DNA of 64,000 nt from Pseudomonadota bacterium (GCA_021827205.1 JAKAWV010000009.1:1-64000), one strand, 5' to 3'. Counted from the first letter of the stretch, positions 9,757-20,577 are shown. Program-made: numbers and translations. Notes: generated by a model from the sequence alone, not told the origin.

Positions 9757-11477
9757 TCCGGCAATCCGACGGCGCCTTGCTGGCGGCACTGGAGCGCCGC
9801 CGCAACCGTTGCGGCCGGCGCCGCCTGCCGCTGCGCCGGCAGAGCCAGCAGCGCCGCCGGATCCAGACCACGCTGGATCGCCGGCGCCCACAGCAGCAGA
9901 TACGGGCCGGCCTGTGGCACTTCCAGCGTGTGGCAACCACGCGTCAAGGCCACCGCGCCAGCGACGGCGCGCCCATCGATGCGCGCGGCGACGCTGCGGC
10001 CCTGTGCATCCAGCAGCACGTAACGCTGCGGGATCGCGATCGGCAGCAGCACCGGCTGCCGCGCCCGCGCCACCGTGAAGCGTTGGCCCAGCACGCGCAC
10101 GTTGCCCAGCAGCGGCAGATAGTTGCGCGCGATGAATGGTTCGGCGCTGTCCGGCATGCGGTGGTCGATCACCATGGACGTGCCGGTGCGCTCAAGATGG
10201 GCACGTACCCGCGGGTGCAGCAGCCCATGCGCGATGCGGAACTCGGCGATGTCCTCGAATACCCAGAACACCGGACGCTTGCGGAAGATGGCCGCGCCCT
10301 TGGCGTCCATCACGAAATCATCCGGACGCGTTAGGCGCAGCACCAGCGCCAGTTCGCGCTCCTGCCGCTGCAACAGCAGGTCGCGCCAAGGGGGACGCGT
10401 CGCCAGGATCGTCAGCAGTTCCAGCGCCAATGCCAGCGCAAAGCCCCATCCGATACGCCGCGTGTGGACAAGCCGCGTGCCGCTCGCTCCGAGCATCAGC
10501 AACGGCACTACCGGCAGCAGATCCTGCAGGGTCAGTAGCGGCCAATAGCTGAGCAGCGCCGCGAGGTACAACGCCGCGCCATCGAACATCGCCAACCGGC
10601 GCAACGTCAACGCGGCATCGGTGCTGGCGCGCAGCCGCCGCCAGGACACCATCGCCACCAGCGCGGACACCGTCGGAAACAGCAGATATTGCAAACGGCT
10701 GCCGGTCCATGGCCCCATCCCCGGCACGATGTTGTACGTCACCCAGAAGTACCACGCCTGGGGCAGCGCATCGTGCAACGCGAAGAACACCGCGAAAGCG
10801 CCCAGTGGCAGGATCAGACCCAGAAGCCAGCCCGGCGTGGCGCGCAACCACACACGCCAGGCGATGGCGCGACCCTGCAATCGCCAGAACAACGCCAGCA
10901 TGGCCAACGCCAGCAACTGGGTGATGAGCAGCGGCGTGGTCTTCATCGATACCGCGAAGCTCAGTCCCATCAGCATCCCTGCCGCGGCCAGCCGGCGGCG
11001 ATCCGGCGCTCCCAGCACCGCGACCGCGACACCCGCCACCCACATCACCCACCACAGATCGTCGGTGCGGAACTGCACGCTGGACAGATAGGTCAGCGGA
11101 AACAGTGCCGTCAGCACCATCGCGGTCCACGCCACGCGGACGTTCCACAGCCGCCGTCCCAGCCACCAGGTCAGCGCTAGACCCAGCGCCCAGATCGGAA
11201 TCGTCGCGGTGCGCATGCACGGCACGATATCGGCGCGCGCGCCCAGCAGCGCCAGCAGCGGCGACATCAGCAACTGGAACAGCGGCGTATGGTTGTCGAA
11301 CACGTTGCGGTAAGGCAGCAAACCCTGCGTCCACGCCCACACCACATGCAAGTGCTGCGGCTCATCCGAGTCCACGCGCAGCGACCAGGCCGAGGCCAGA
11401 CGCAACGCCAGCAGAGCCAGCACGCCGAGCACGGCGTAAGCAAACTGCGCGCGGCGGCGCCTGATGCGCTGATTCAT
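9753..11477 (-). CDS. GT39/ArnT-like polytopic membrane glycosyltransferase
   Basis: Multiple TM segments; DSDEPQHLHVVW near the N-terminus (GT-C type acidic motif). Confidence 0.65.
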   Translation of the reverse strand: MNQRIRRRRAQFAYAVLGVLALLALRLASAWSLRVDSDEPQHLHVVWAWTQGLLPYRNVFDNHTPLFQLLMSPLLALLGARADIVPCMRTATIPIWALGLALTWWLGRRLWNVRVAWTAMVLTALFPLTYLSSVQFRTDDLWWVMWVAGVAVAVLGAPDRRRLAAAGMLMGLSFAVSMKTTPLLITQLLALAMLALFWRLQGRAIAWRVWLRATPGWLLGLILPLGAFAVFFALHDALPQAWYFWVTYNIVPGMGPWTGSRLQYLLFPTVSALVAMVSWRRLRASTDAALTLRRLAMFDGAALYLAALLSYWPLLTLQDLLPVVPLLMLGASGTRLVHTRRIGWGFALALALELLTILATRPPWRDLLLQRQERELALVLRLTRPDDFVMDAKGAAIFRKRPVFWVFEDIAEFRIAHGLLHPRVRAHLERTGTSMVIDHRMPDSAEPFIARNYLPLLGNVRVLGQRFTVARARQPVLLPIAIPQRYVLLDAQGRSVAARIDGRAVAGAVALTRGCHTLEVPQAGPYLLLWAPAIQRGLDPAALLALPAQRQAAPAATVAAALQCRQQGAVGLPD

Positions 11478-11678
11478 GGAGTATCGCTTGGTATAAGTAC
11501 GCATTGGACCGCGCCGGCAAGGTCAACGCTTCGCCGGTGGCTTGCGGGTCTTGAACAATTGCCCAAGGCTGGACCTGCGCCGTGCCCGGACGGGTCGATT
11601 ATCGGACAGCACGCGCCCTCTGAACAGCCGCGCCCGGTACGTCTGTTGCCCTCGCGTTTAGCGCCACATGCGCGCGCA

Positions 11679-11696
11679 GGCTTGACAAGTCAAGCC
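11679..11696. promoter_or_regulatory. Inverted repeat/operator-like site upstream of the thr leader
   Basis: ggcttgac-aa-gtcaagcc perfect 8-bp arms, includes TTGACA; 20 bp upstream of the leader ATG. Confidence 0.35.
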
Positions 11697-11716
11697 GACA
11701 CCGCTTGACTGCGGCC

Positions 11717-11866
11717 ATGCCCATGCGCACCGCCCCGTCCAAATCCAGCCGAAAAGTTCGTGTCGCGGGCTTGCCGCACAGTGGCGCGGCGACGCTCCAC
11801 AACCGCACCACCACGACCACCACGATGACTACCGTGAACCGCGGCGGTCGCTGGTGCATGCCTTGA
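11717..11866 (+). CDS. thrL: thr operon leader peptide (49 aa, Thr-rich)
   Basis: Translated directly: MPMRTAPSKSSRKVRVAGLPHSGAATLHNRTTTTTTMTTVNRGGRWCMP*. Eight Thr in nine codons (11807-11833), followed by an attenuator-like hairpin and thrA. Below the ORF track length cutoff. Confidence 0.85.
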   Translation: MPMRTAPSKSSRKVRVAGLPHSGAATLHNRTTTTTTMTTVNRGGRWCMP

Positions 11867-11887
11867 GTTGAACTGAACCATGCCCCC

Positions 11888-11940
11888 GACCCCGCCGATC
11901 TGCGCAGCGGGGTTCGGCGCCGCGGCGCAGCGGCGGGGTC
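11888..11940 (+). promoter_or_regulatory. Candidate thr attenuator hairpin
   Basis: GACCCCGCCG (11888-11897) pairs with CGGCGGGGTC (11931-11940), with inner TGCGC/GCGCA; no clear U-tract after it. Confidence 0.65.
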
Positions 11941-11956
11941 TCTGCGGAGATCCATC

Positions 11957-14422
11957 ATGTCCTCGACGTTCCCGGCATCGCTGCCGCAAGGCAGTCCCTG
12001 CGTACACAAATTCGGCGGATCAAGCCTTGCCGATGCCGCCTGCCTGGCGCGCGTCAGCCGCATCCTGGGCGAGGCGGCCGAGCCGGCGCAGCTCATCGTG
12101 GTGTCCGCGCTGCAGGGCGTGACCAACGCGCTGGTGGCACTGACGGATAGCATCGACGACCCCAGCCCAGCGCTCGCGGCCTTGCTCCAGCGCCATCTCG
12201 CGCTGGCTGCAGCGATCGGCGACGCCGAGTTGCACGCCTGGCTGGAACTGGACTTCGGCGCCTGCGCGACGCAATTGGCGCTGGCGCGTGCCGCGGGCTG
12301 GAGCGCGGCGACGCGTGCGCAGATCCATGGCCGCGGCGAGCTGTGGAGCGCGCGCTGTCTGCACTCGCGCCTGCGCCATGATGGCCGCGATTGCGCCCTG
12401 CTCGATGCGCGCGCGGTGCTTACGGTGCGTCAGCACGACCTTGGCGCGCAGGTCGACTGGCCGCGCAGCCAGGCGGCGTGGGCGGCATGGCGCGGGCAAC
12501 ACGCACAGGTGCATGTCGTGGTCACCGGCTTCATCGCTCGCGATGCAAGTGGCGCCGACACCACGCTCGGCCGCAACGGCAGCGATTACTCCGCGGCGAT
12601 CTTCGCCGCACTGTCCGGCGCGCGCGAACTCACCCTGTGGGGCGACACCGATGGCGTGCTCAGCGCCGATCCGCGCCTGGTGGACGAAGCCGTGTCGTTG
12701 CCGCGACTCAGCTACGCCGAAGCCTGCGAGCTGGCCTATTTCGGCGCCCAGGTCATTCACCCGCAAACCATGATCCCGGCGATGCAGCGCGCGCTGCCGA
12801 TCCGCATCCGCAACAGCTTCAAGCCCGCGCATCCGGGCACACGCATCGACCAGAGCAGCCAGCGCGAGGTCGCGGTCAAGGGCTTGAGCGCGATGCTCGG
12901 CATGGCGCTTGTCAATCTCGAGGGCGCCGGCATGCTCGGCGTGCCCGGCACCGCCGAGCGCGTGTTCGGCGCGCTGCGCGCAGCGGGTGTTTCAGTAAGC
13001 ATGATCTCGCAAGGCTCGTCCGAGCATTCGATCTGCTGCGTGATCCGCGACGCCGACGCCGCGCGCGCGCAGCATGCCCTGACCCAGGCCTTCGCCACCG
13101 AAATCGCCGCTGGCAGCATCCAGGGCGTGGCGCTGACCCGCGACATCGGCGTGCTCGCCGCGGTCGGCGACGGCATGATCGGCCGGCCCGGCGTGGCCGC
13201 GCGCCTGCTGTCCGGCATCGCGCGCGCGCAGGTCAGCGTGCGCGCCATCGCGCAGGGCGCCAGCGAACGCAGCATCTCGGTCGCGATCGGCGCCGACGAA
13301 ACCACGCGCGCGTTGCGCGCCGCGCACGCGGCGTTTCTGCTCTCCGAGCAAACCCTCAGCATCGGCATCATCGGCCCCGGACAGATCGGCGCCGCGTTGC
13401 TGGAGCAACTGCGCGCAGCGCAGCCGCGCCTGCGCTGCGCGCACCGCATCGACCTGCGCGTGCGCGCCATCGCCGACAGTCGCCGGCAGTGGCTGGACGC
13501 GGGCACGGAACTGCCCGCCGACTGGCGCCTGCGCGTGCATGAAGGCGCGGCCACGGACCTTGCCGCCTTCGCCGCGCACGTGCATCCCGGCCACCTGCCG
13601 CATGCCGTGATCATCGACTGCAGCGCCAGCGATGCGCTGGCCGATGCTTACCCCGGTTGGCTGCGCGCCGGCATCCACGTGATCACCCCGAGCAAGCGCG
13701 CCGCCTCAGGACCAGTCGCGCGCTGGCTGAACATTCGCGCCGCGGCGGCGGCCAGCGGCGCGCAACTGCGCTACGAAGCCAGCGTCGGCGCCGGTCTGCC
13801 GGTGGTGCAGACCCTGCGCGATCTGATCGACACCGGCGATGCGTTGCTCGCCATCGAAGGCATTCTCTCCGGCACGCTGTCGTGGCTGTTCAACCACTAT
13901 GACGGCAGCCGACCGTTTTCCGCGCTGCTGCGCGAGGCGCACGCGCTGGGCTATACCGAGCCCGATCCGCGCGACGACCTTGCCGGCATGGATGTGGCGC
14001 GCAAACTGGTGATCCTCGCGCGCGAGGCCGGACTGACACTGGAAGTCGAGCAGGTCGCGGTCGAAAGTCTGGTGCCCGCGGCACTGATGGACCTTGAGCG
14101 CGCGCAGTTCATGGCGCGACTCGATGAGCTCGACGCGGCCATGGCCGCGCGCCATGCGCAGGCGCGGCGCAACGCCTGCCGGCTGCGCTATCTGGCGCGC
14201 CTCGACGCGCACGGCGCGGCGACGGTGAGCTTGCTGGAGGTCGCGGAAACGCACGCCGCGGCGCACCTGCGCGCCACCGACAATCTCGTGCAGTTCAGCA
14301 CGCGCCGCTACTGCGACAATCCGCTGATCGTGCAAGGCCCCGGCGCCGGACCTGAAGTGACCGCAGCCGGGGTCTTCGCCGATTTGCTGCGCGTGGCGGG
14401 CAATCTGCGGAGCAGCCCATGA
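11957..14422 (+). CDS. thrA: Bifunctional aspartate kinase / homoserine dehydrogenase I
   Basis: KFGGSSLADA kinase motif, two ACT regions, GPGQIGAALLEQL and HSDH domain (GTLSWLFNHYDG, EPDPRDDLAGMDVARKLVILAREAG). Confidence 0.97.
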   Translation: MSSTFPASLPQGSPCVHKFGGSSLADAACLARVSRILGEAAEPAQLIVVSALQGVTNALVALTDSIDDPSPALAALLQRHLALAAAIGDAELHAWLELDFGACATQLALARAAGWSAATRAQIHGRGELWSARCLHSRLRHDGRDCALLDARAVLTVRQHDLGAQVDWPRSQAAWAAWRGQHAQVHVVVTGFIARDASGADTTLGRNGSDYSAAIFAALSGARELTLWGDTDGVLSADPRLVDEAVSLPRLSYAEACELAYFGAQVIHPQTMIPAMQRALPIRIRNSFKPAHPGTRIDQSSQREVAVKGLSAMLGMALVNLEGAGMLGVPGTAERVFGALRAAGVSVSMISQGSSEHSICCVIRDADAARAQHALTQAFATEIAAGSIQGVALTRDIGVLAAVGDGMIGRPGVAARLLSGIARAQVSVRAIAQGASERSISVAIGADETTRALRAAHAAFLLSEQTLSIGIIGPGQIGAALLEQLRAAQPRLRCAHRIDLRVRAIADSRRQWLDAGTELPADWRLRVHEGAATDLAAFAAHVHPGHLPHAVIIDCSASDALADAYPGWLRAGIHVITPSKRAASGPVARWLNIRAAAAASGAQLRYEASVGAGLPVVQTLRDLIDTGDALLAIEGILSGTLSWLFNHYDGSRPFSALLREAHALGYTEPDPRDDLAGMDVARKLVILAREAGLTLEVEQVAVESLVPAALMDLERAQFMARLDELDAAMAARHAQARRNACRLRYLARLDAHGAATVSLLEVAETHAAAHLRATDNLVQFSTRRYCDNPLIVQGPGAGPEVTAAGVFADLLRVAGNLRSSP

Positions 14423-15369
14423 ACGGAGCGGCCTCGATGAATACCTGGGCGCGCGCGCGCGCGCCGGCCAGCGTCGGCAACGTCGCCGCAGGCTTCGACC
14501 TGCTCGGCCACACTTTCGCCGGACCCGCCGACGAAGTTCTGGTGCGGCGCGTGCCGACGCCGGGCGTGCGCATCCACGCGATCCACGGCAGCGCGGCGCC
14601 GCTGCCGCGCGACGCCGCGCGCAATACCGCGGGCGCCGCGCTGCTGGCGTTGGGCACGGCCTTGCACCTGGATTTCGGTTTCGAGATCGAGATCCACAAG
14701 GGCATCGCCTACGCCGCGGGTCTGGGCGGCTCGGCGGCATCGAGCGTGGCCGCCGTGGTCGCCGCCAATGCGCTGCTGCCCGCGCCACTGACGCCGCAGC
14801 GGTTGTATCCGCACGCGGTTAGCGGCGAGGCGGTCGCCAGCGGCGCGCGCCACGGTGACAACGTCGGTCCGATGCTGCTGGGCGGACTGGTGCTGGCCAG
14901 CGCCGAGCGCTTGCTGCGCGTGCCGGTGCCCACTGGCCTGCACTGCGCGGTGGTGCATCCGCGGTGCGTGCTGGAAACGCGCGCCGCGCGCGCGGTGCTG
15001 GCCGCGCCATATGCGCTGCATGACTTCGTCGCGCAAAGCACTTATCTGGCGCTGCTGCTGGCGGCTTGTTATCGCGGCGAGATCGAGCTGCTGCGCGAGG
15101 GCCTGCACGATGTGCTGGTCGAGCCGCGCCGCGCCGCGCTGATCCCGGGCTTTGCCAGCGTGCGCGCGGCGCTGCTCGATGCCGGCGCGCTCGGCGGCAG
15201 TCTGTCCGGCGCCGGCCCCAGCGTGTTCGCCTGGTGCCGCGATACCGCCTCGGCGCACACGGTGCTGGCGGCCATGCGCGCCGCCTTCGCCGGCCACGGC
15301 ATCGACAGCGAGGGCTGGGTGGCACCGGTCGACGGCCCCTGCGCGGAGGTTGTCGAATGCGGTTCCTGA
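14419..15369 (+). CDS. thrB: Homoserine kinase
   Basis: GHMP kinase: ASVGNVAAGFDLLGH, GLGGSAASSVAAVVAAN. Confidence 0.96.
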   Translation: MNGAASMNTWARARAPASVGNVAAGFDLLGHTFAGPADEVLVRRVPTPGVRIHAIHGSAAPLPRDAARNTAGAALLALGTALHLDFGFEIEIHKGIAYAAGLGGSAASSVAAVVAANALLPAPLTPQRLYPHAVSGEAVASGARHGDNVGPMLLGGLVLASAERLLRVPVPTGLHCAVVHPRCVLETRAARAVLAAPYALHDFVAQSTYLALLLAACYRGEIELLREGLHDVLVEPRRAALIPGFASVRAALLDAGALGGSLSGAGPSVFAWCRDTASAHTVLAAMRAAFAGHGIDSEGWVAPVDGPCAEVVECGS

Positions 15370-16664
15370 GCACGCGCGGCGCGGCGCCGGCAGCCGATCT
15401 CGTGCACGCGCTGGCGGTCGGGCTGGCGCCCGATGGCGGTCTGTATCTGCCCGCAACGCTGCCGCGCATCGACCTCGCGACGCTGGCCGCCGCGCCCACG
15501 CCGGCCGCGGTCTGCGCCGAATTGCTGCGACCCTTTTTCGCCGACAGCCCTCTCGCAACTGATCTGCCCGCGCTGTGTGGCGAAGCCTATGCACAGGTGC
15601 TGCCGCTACGCGCGCTGGCCGCTGCGGATGACTACGTGCTGGAGTTGTTTCACGGACCGACCGCAGCGTTCAAGGACATCGGCGCGCGCTTTCTGGCCGC
15701 CGCCCTGCAGCGCTTGCGCGCACCCGGCACGCCGCCGCTGACCATTCTCGTGGCCACCTCGGGCGACACCGGCGCCGCCGTGGCCGCGGCCTTCCATCAC
15801 CGCAGCGGCTTTCGCGTGGTGATCCTGTATCCGCGGGACGGCGTGTCCGCGCGCCAGGCGCACCAGCTCGGCGCCTTCGGCGACAACGTGCTCACGCTGC
15901 GCGTCGCCGGCAGCTTCGACGACTGCCAGCGCATGGCCAAGCGCGCGCTGGGCGATGCGGCGCTGCGCGCGGCGCTACCGCTGGCTTCGGCCAACAGCAT
16001 CAGCCTTGGCCGGCTGCTGCCGCAGGCCGGCTATTACGCCTGGGCCGCGCTGCAATACTGGCGCCAGCACGCGCGCGCGCTGTCCTTCATCGTGCCCACC
16101 GGCAATCTCGGCAACGCGTTGGCCTGCGTCATCGCGCGGCGCATGGGCCTGCCCATCGGCCGCATCGTGCTGGCCTGCAACGCCAACGACACCTTGCCGC
16201 GCTATTTCGCCGGCGAACCCTATGCCGCGCAGCCCAGCCGCCGCACCCTGGCCAACGCCATGGACGTGGGCGCGCCGAGCAATTTCGAACGCCTGCGCGC
16301 GTTGTATGCCGACGATGCAGCGCTGCGCGCGGATCTCACCGCGCACGCGGTCAGCGATGCCGACATCCGCGCCACGCTGCGCACCGCGCACGCGCGCCAC
16401 GGCTTGCTGCCTTGTCCGCATACCGCCACCGCGCTGCACGTGCTGCAACGGCTGCGCGCCGCCGGCGACACGCAGCCGTTCGCGATCGTCGCCACCGCGC
16501 ATGCGGCCAAGTTTGCCGAGGTCGTCGAGCCCGAATTCGGACACGCCGCCGCCATACCCAAGCCGCTGGCCGCGCTGCTCGCGCGCCCCAGCCACAGCGA
16601 AACGCTCACCGCCGGCGACGACGCGCTGCTCGCGCGCCTGCGGCAGTTGCATCACATCGGCTGA
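15357..16664 (+). CDS. thrC: Threonine synthase
   Basis: MRFLSTRGAAPAADLVHALAVGLAPDGGLYLP, FHGPTAAFKDIGARFLAA (PLP lysine), ATSGDTGAAVAAAF. Confidence 0.96.
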   Translation: MRFLSTRGAAPAADLVHALAVGLAPDGGLYLPATLPRIDLATLAAAPTPAAVCAELLRPFFADSPLATDLPALCGEAYAQVLPLRALAAADDYVLELFHGPTAAFKDIGARFLAAALQRLRAPGTPPLTILVATSGDTGAAVAAAFHHRSGFRVVILYPRDGVSARQAHQLGAFGDNVLTLRVAGSFDDCQRMAKRALGDAALRAALPLASANSISLGRLLPQAGYYAWAALQYWRQHARALSFIVPTGNLGNALACVIARRMGLPIGRIVLACNANDTLPRYFAGEPYAAQPSRRTLANAMDVGAPSNFERLRALYADDAALRADLTAHAVSDADIRATLRTAHARHGLLPCPHTATALHVLQRLRAAGDTQPFAIVATAHAAKFAEVVEPEFGHAAAIPKPLAALLARPSHSETLTAGDDALLARLRQLHHIG

Positions 16665-16675
16665 CTCGATACTGC

Positions 16676-17935
16676 TCAGCCGCGCGGTCGCACCTGACCG
16701 GTGCCGCGCACCACGTAGCGCTCGATGGTCAGCGCCTCGGCACCCATCGGGCCGTAGGCGTGCAGGCGCGTGGTGGAAATGCCGATCTCCGCGCCCAGGC
16801 CCAGCTCGCCGCCATCATTGAAGCGCGACGAGGCATTGACCATCACCGCCGCGCTGCGCGTGCCCTGCACGAAACGCTCGGCGGCGGCGGCATCGGCCGT
16901 GACGATGACCTCGGTGTGGTCCGAGCCGTACTGCGCGATATGCGCCAACGCGGCATCGAGGTCATCGACCACGCGCACGGCGAGGATCAGATCGAGAAAC
17001 TCGGCGGCGTAGTCGTCGTCGCCGGCGGCGCGCACCGCGTCGGCATAGGCACGGGTGCGCGCGCAACCGCGCACTTCCACGCCATGCGCGGCAAGCGCGG
17101 TCAATGCCGCGGGCAGGAACCGCGGCGCGATGTCGGCGTGCACCAGCAACGTTTCGATGGCGTTGCACACGCCGGGGCGCGAGGTCTTGCCATCCAGCAG
17201 CAGCGCCAGCGCCCGCGCCGGATCGGCGGCGCGGTCCACGTACAGATGACACACGCCCTGGTAGTGCTTGATCACCGGCACGCGCGCATGTTCGGCGACG
17301 AAGCGGATCAGGCTCTCGCCACCACGCGGAATGGCCAGATCGATCAAATCGCTGAGCTGCAGCAATTCCAGCACGTGCTCGCGCGCGGGGTCGCCGATCA
17401 CGCTCACCGCCGCCTCGGGCAAACCAGCCCCGCGCAATGCCGCGTGCAGGCAGGCGGCGATGGCGGCATTGCTGGCGCGCGCCTCACTGCCACCACGCAA
17501 CAACACCGCGTTGCCAGCCTTGAGGCACAGCGCGGCGGCATCGGCGGTGACGTTGGGACGCGCCTCGTAGATCATCGCCACCAAACCCAGAGCAATGCGC
17601 TGGCGTTCGACGACCAGACCGTTGGGCCGCGTCTCGCGGCGCGTGATCTGACCCAGCGGATCGGGCTGCGCGGCGATCGCGTCCAGTGCGCGCGCAACGG
17701 CCTCGACGCGCGCGGCATCGAGGCGCAAGCGGTCACGCGCGACCGCGGACAATCCCGTCGCATCAGCACGCGCAAGATCCTCGCGGTTGGCCGTCAGCAC
17801 CGCCGCGACACTGGCGCGCAGTTGCGCGGCCATGGCCTCGAGCAAGTCGCGCCGCGCGACGGGCGTGAGCGCGGCAATGGCCGGCTGCGCCGCGCGCGCG
17901 GCCAACGCCAGCGCGCGCACCGGAGCGGCGCTCAT
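16676..17935 (-). CDS. proA: Gamma-glutamyl phosphate reductase
   Basis: [65 protein letters not shown]. Confidence 0.97.
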   Translation of the reverse strand: MSAAPVRALALAARAAQPAIAALTPVARRDLLEAMAAQLRASVAAVLTANREDLARADATGLSAVARDRLRLDAARVEAVARALDAIAAQPDPLGQITRRETRPNGLVVERQRIALGLVAMIYEARPNVTADAAALCLKAGNAVLLRGGSEARASNAAIAACLHAALRGAGLPEAAVSVIGDPAREHVLELLQLSDLIDLAIPRGGESLIRFVAEHARVPVIKHYQGVCHLYVDRAADPARALALLLDGKTSRPGVCNAIETLLVHADIAPRFLPAALTALAAHGVEVRGCARTRAYADAVRAAGDDDYAAEFLDLILAVRVVDDLDAALAHIAQYGSDHTEVIVTADAAAAERFVQGTRSAAVMVNASSRFNDGGELGLGAEIGISTTRLHAYGPMGAEALTIERYVVRGTGQVRPRG

Positions 17936-19098
17936 GGCATCGGTCCGTGCACCAGCAACACCAGATCGTCGCGATGGATCACCGCCTCGCCGTAGCGGAA
18001 GCCGAGGATGCTCTCGATGTCACCGCTCTTGCGTCCGGCGATGCGCCGCAGTTCGGCGGCGTTGTACTGGGCGAGGCCGCGCGCCAGCGGCTGCGCTGGA
18101 TGCGCGGAAGCACGCACCTCGATCACATCACCGCGGTGGAACTCGCCCGCGACCGCAACCACGCCACCGGGCAACAGCGAGGCGCCTTGCGCGCACAGCG
18201 CGGCAGCCGCACCGGCATCCACCGTCAGTTGCCCCGTCGCGGGTGCGTGCCGCAACCATTGCTTGCGCGCGCTGAGCGTGTTGTCGGCGCGCTCGATCAG
18301 CGTGCCATGCAGGCGATCTGCGCGCAGCGCCGCCACGACCTCGGCATCGCGGCCACAGAACAGCGCGGTGGCGATGCCGGCCGTGGCCGCCTTGGCCGCA
18401 GCTTCGAGCTTGGTGCGCATGCCGCCGGTACCGATGCGCCCGGCAGCGCCGGCCGCGGCCAGCAAGTGCGGCGTGATGTGCGCGATGCGCGGCTGCGGCG
18501 CGGCCCGCGCGTCGCGCGCCGGATCGGCGCTGTACAAGCCGCCGATGTCGGTGGCGATCAACAGCAGGTCGGCATCGACCAGCGAGGCTGTGGCGGCGGC
18601 AAGGTTGTCGTTGTCGCCCAGCTTGAGTTCGTCCACCGCCACGGTGTCGTTTTCGTTGATCAGCGGCAGCGCGCCCAGGCGCAGCAGCTCGCGCAACGTG
18701 GCGCGCGCGTTGAGATAGCGACGGCGATCGCGCAGGTCGTCGTGACTGAGCAGCACCTGCGCCACCGGCACGCTCAGCAACGCCTGCCAGAACCCGATCA
18801 ACTGCGTCTGGCCCAGCGCAGCCAGCGCTTGACGCAACACCAGACCTTCACCTGCGGAGGCGACGCGCGCGCGCCCGGCCGCGACCGCGCCCGAGGACAC
18901 CAGCACCACTTCGCGCCCGGCCGCGCGCGCGGCCTGCACGAAATGCGCAAGATCACGCGCGTGGTGCGCGTCTAGACCGCCATCGCCATCGGCAAAACCC
19001 GCCAGCAGGCTGCTGCCTACTTTCAGCACGGCGCGCCGCCACGGCGGCAGCGGCTGCGCGGGGAAGTCGCGCAACGGATTACGCTCCACGTGGCTCAT
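17932..19098 (-). CDS. proB: Glutamate 5-kinase (with PUA domain)
   Basis: [54 protein letters not shown]-terminal PUA. Confidence 0.97.
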   Translation of the reverse strand: MSHVERNPLRDFPAQPLPPWRRAVLKVGSSLLAGFADGDGGLDAHHARDLAHFVQAARAAGREVVLVSSGAVAAGRARVASAGEGLVLRQALAALGQTQLIGFWQALLSVPVAQVLLSHDDLRDRRRYLNARATLRELLRLGALPLINENDTVAVDELKLGDNDNLAAATASLVDADLLLIATDIGGLYSADPARDARAAPQPRIAHITPHLLAAAGAAGRIGTGGMRTKLEAAAKAATAGIATALFCGRDAEVVAALRADRLHGTLIERADNTLSARKQWLRHAPATGQLTVDAGAAAALCAQGASLLPGGVVAVAGEFHRGDVIEVRASAHPAQPLARGLAQYNAAELRRIAGRKSGDIESILGFRYGEAVIHRDDLVLLVHGPMP

Positions 19099-19186
19099 GG
19101 CACAGACTCGCGGACGTTCATCGTCGCCTCGGCACATGCTGATCGCGCCACACGCACGCGCAGCCATCACCCATCGCCTGGCCGCC

Positions 19187-19247
19187 ATGCCCGCGCAGGC
19201 GGGCATCCAGCGCATTGCGGATTCTGGATGCCCGCCTGCGCGGGCAT
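19187..19247. repeat. Long perfect inverted repeat (REP-like/terminator-like)
   Basis: ATGCCCGCGCAGGCGGGCATCCAG (19187-19210) and its exact reverse complement (19224-19247), 13-nt spacer; each arm itself contains GCCCGC-GCAG-GCGGGC. Confidence 0.95.
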
Positions 19248-19269
19248 GACGAGGGCGAAAGGTGCGGTT

Positions 19270-20577
19270 TCATGACGCGCGACGACTGGCCAGTTGCGCG
19301 AGGCGCTGCTGCAATTCATCCAGGCGCAGATCGCCCGCCGCGCCCGGCGAGACGCGTGCGGCGAGGCTTTGCTCGGGCGTGCGTCCGGCGCCGGCGCCGG
19401 CGGCGTCCCGCGCGGCCTTGCGATAAGCATCGCGGAATGGCACGCCGCTGGCGGCGGCCTCGATGGCGACATCGGTGGCATGCATCGACGGCTCGATCGC
19501 GGCGCGCATGCGCGCCGCGTTCCACTCGAGCCGCGCCAGCAAATCGGGCAGCAGCGCCAGCGCCGGCAGGCCCTGGCCGAAGCCGTGGAACAGCGCGCCC
19601 TTGCTGATCTGCAGATCGCGCTGGTAGCCCGATGGCAAGGACAGCAGTTGCTCGATCTCGGTGCGCGCCGCGGCCACGCTGGCGTAGCGCGCGCGCATCA
19701 GTTCGATCACGTCCGGGTTGCGCTTGTTGGGCATGATCGAGCTGCCGGTGGTGTACTCCACGGGCAGCGTGACGAAGCCGAACTCGGCGGTGGTGAACAG
19801 ACTGAGATCCCAGGCCAGGCGGCGCAGGTCGAGCATGGCCGAAGCCAGCGCCTCCAGCGCCGCCAGCTCGAACTTGCCGCGCGAGAGCTGCGCGTAGGTG
19901 ACCGCGACCTGCAGCCGCGCGAAGCCCAGCGCACGCGTGGTGTGCTCGCGATCCAGCGGCAGATTGACGCCGTAGCCGGCGGCGCTGCCCAGCGGGTTGG
20001 CGTCGATCCAGATGCGCGTGTCCAGCGCGCGTTGCGCGTCGTCGATGAAGGCCTCGGCATAGCCTGCCCACCACATCGCGGTGGAGGACACCACCGCGCG
20101 CTGCAAGTGCGTGTAGCCGGGCATCGGCAACGCTTCGCGACCGGCGCGCGCCAGGCACACCGCGGCGATGGCATGACCATGCGCGGCCAGCTCGGCCAGG
20201 CGCTGCTTCAGCCACAGGCGCGTGGCGACGAGGATCTGGTCGTTGCGGCTGCGCCCGGTGTGCACCTTGCGCCCGGCATCACCCAAGCGCTCGGTGAGAC
20301 GCGCCTCGATGGCGCTGTGGCCGTCCTCGTGACGCGCATCGAGCACGAAGGCGCCGCTGCGGAAATCCGCGGCCAGTGCGTCCAGCTCGCGCAGCAGCGC
20401 GACGCATTCGTCATCACCCAGCAAACCGATGCGCGCCAAGCCCTCGACGTGCGCCTTGCTGGCGGTGATGTCGTACAGAAAAAACTCGCGGTCCAGCAGC
20501 ACGTCGTCGCCGGCGGTGAACTGCATGATGCGCGCATCGATCTGCGCGCCATCCTTGCTCCACAAAACATCGCTCAT
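19270..20577 (-). CDS. argH: Argininosuccinate lyase
   Basis: [28 protein letters not shown] signature. Confidence 0.96.
   Translation of the reverse strand: MSDVLWSKDGAQIDARIMQFTAGDDVLLDREFFLYDITASKAHVEGLARIGLLGDDECVALLRELDALAADFRSGAFVLDARHEDGHSAIEARLTERLGDAGRKVHTGRSRNDQILVATRLWLKQRLAELAAHGHAIAAVCLARAGREALPMPGYTHLQRAVVSSTAMWWAGYAEAFIDDAQRALDTRIWIDANPLGSAAGYGVNLPLDREHTTRALGFARLQVAVTYAQLSRGKFELAALEALASAMLDLRRLAWDLSLFTTAEFGFVTLPVEYTTGSSIMPNKRNPDVIELMRARYASVAAARTEIEQLLSLPSGYQRDLQISKGALFHGFGQGLPALALLPDLLARLEWNAARMRAAIEPSMHATDVAIEAAASGVPFRDAYRKAARDAAGAGAGRTPEQSLAARVSPGAAGDLRLDELQQRLAQLASRRAS

Noticed and set aside
11105-11708. Plus-strand ORFs upstream of the thr leader
   Set aside because: Antisense to the GT39-like gene, Arg/Pro-rich, no motifs.
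12391-13542. 383-aa Arg-rich ORF inside thrA in another frame
   Set aside because: Shadow ORF with biased Arg/Ala composition; thrA frame is clearly real.
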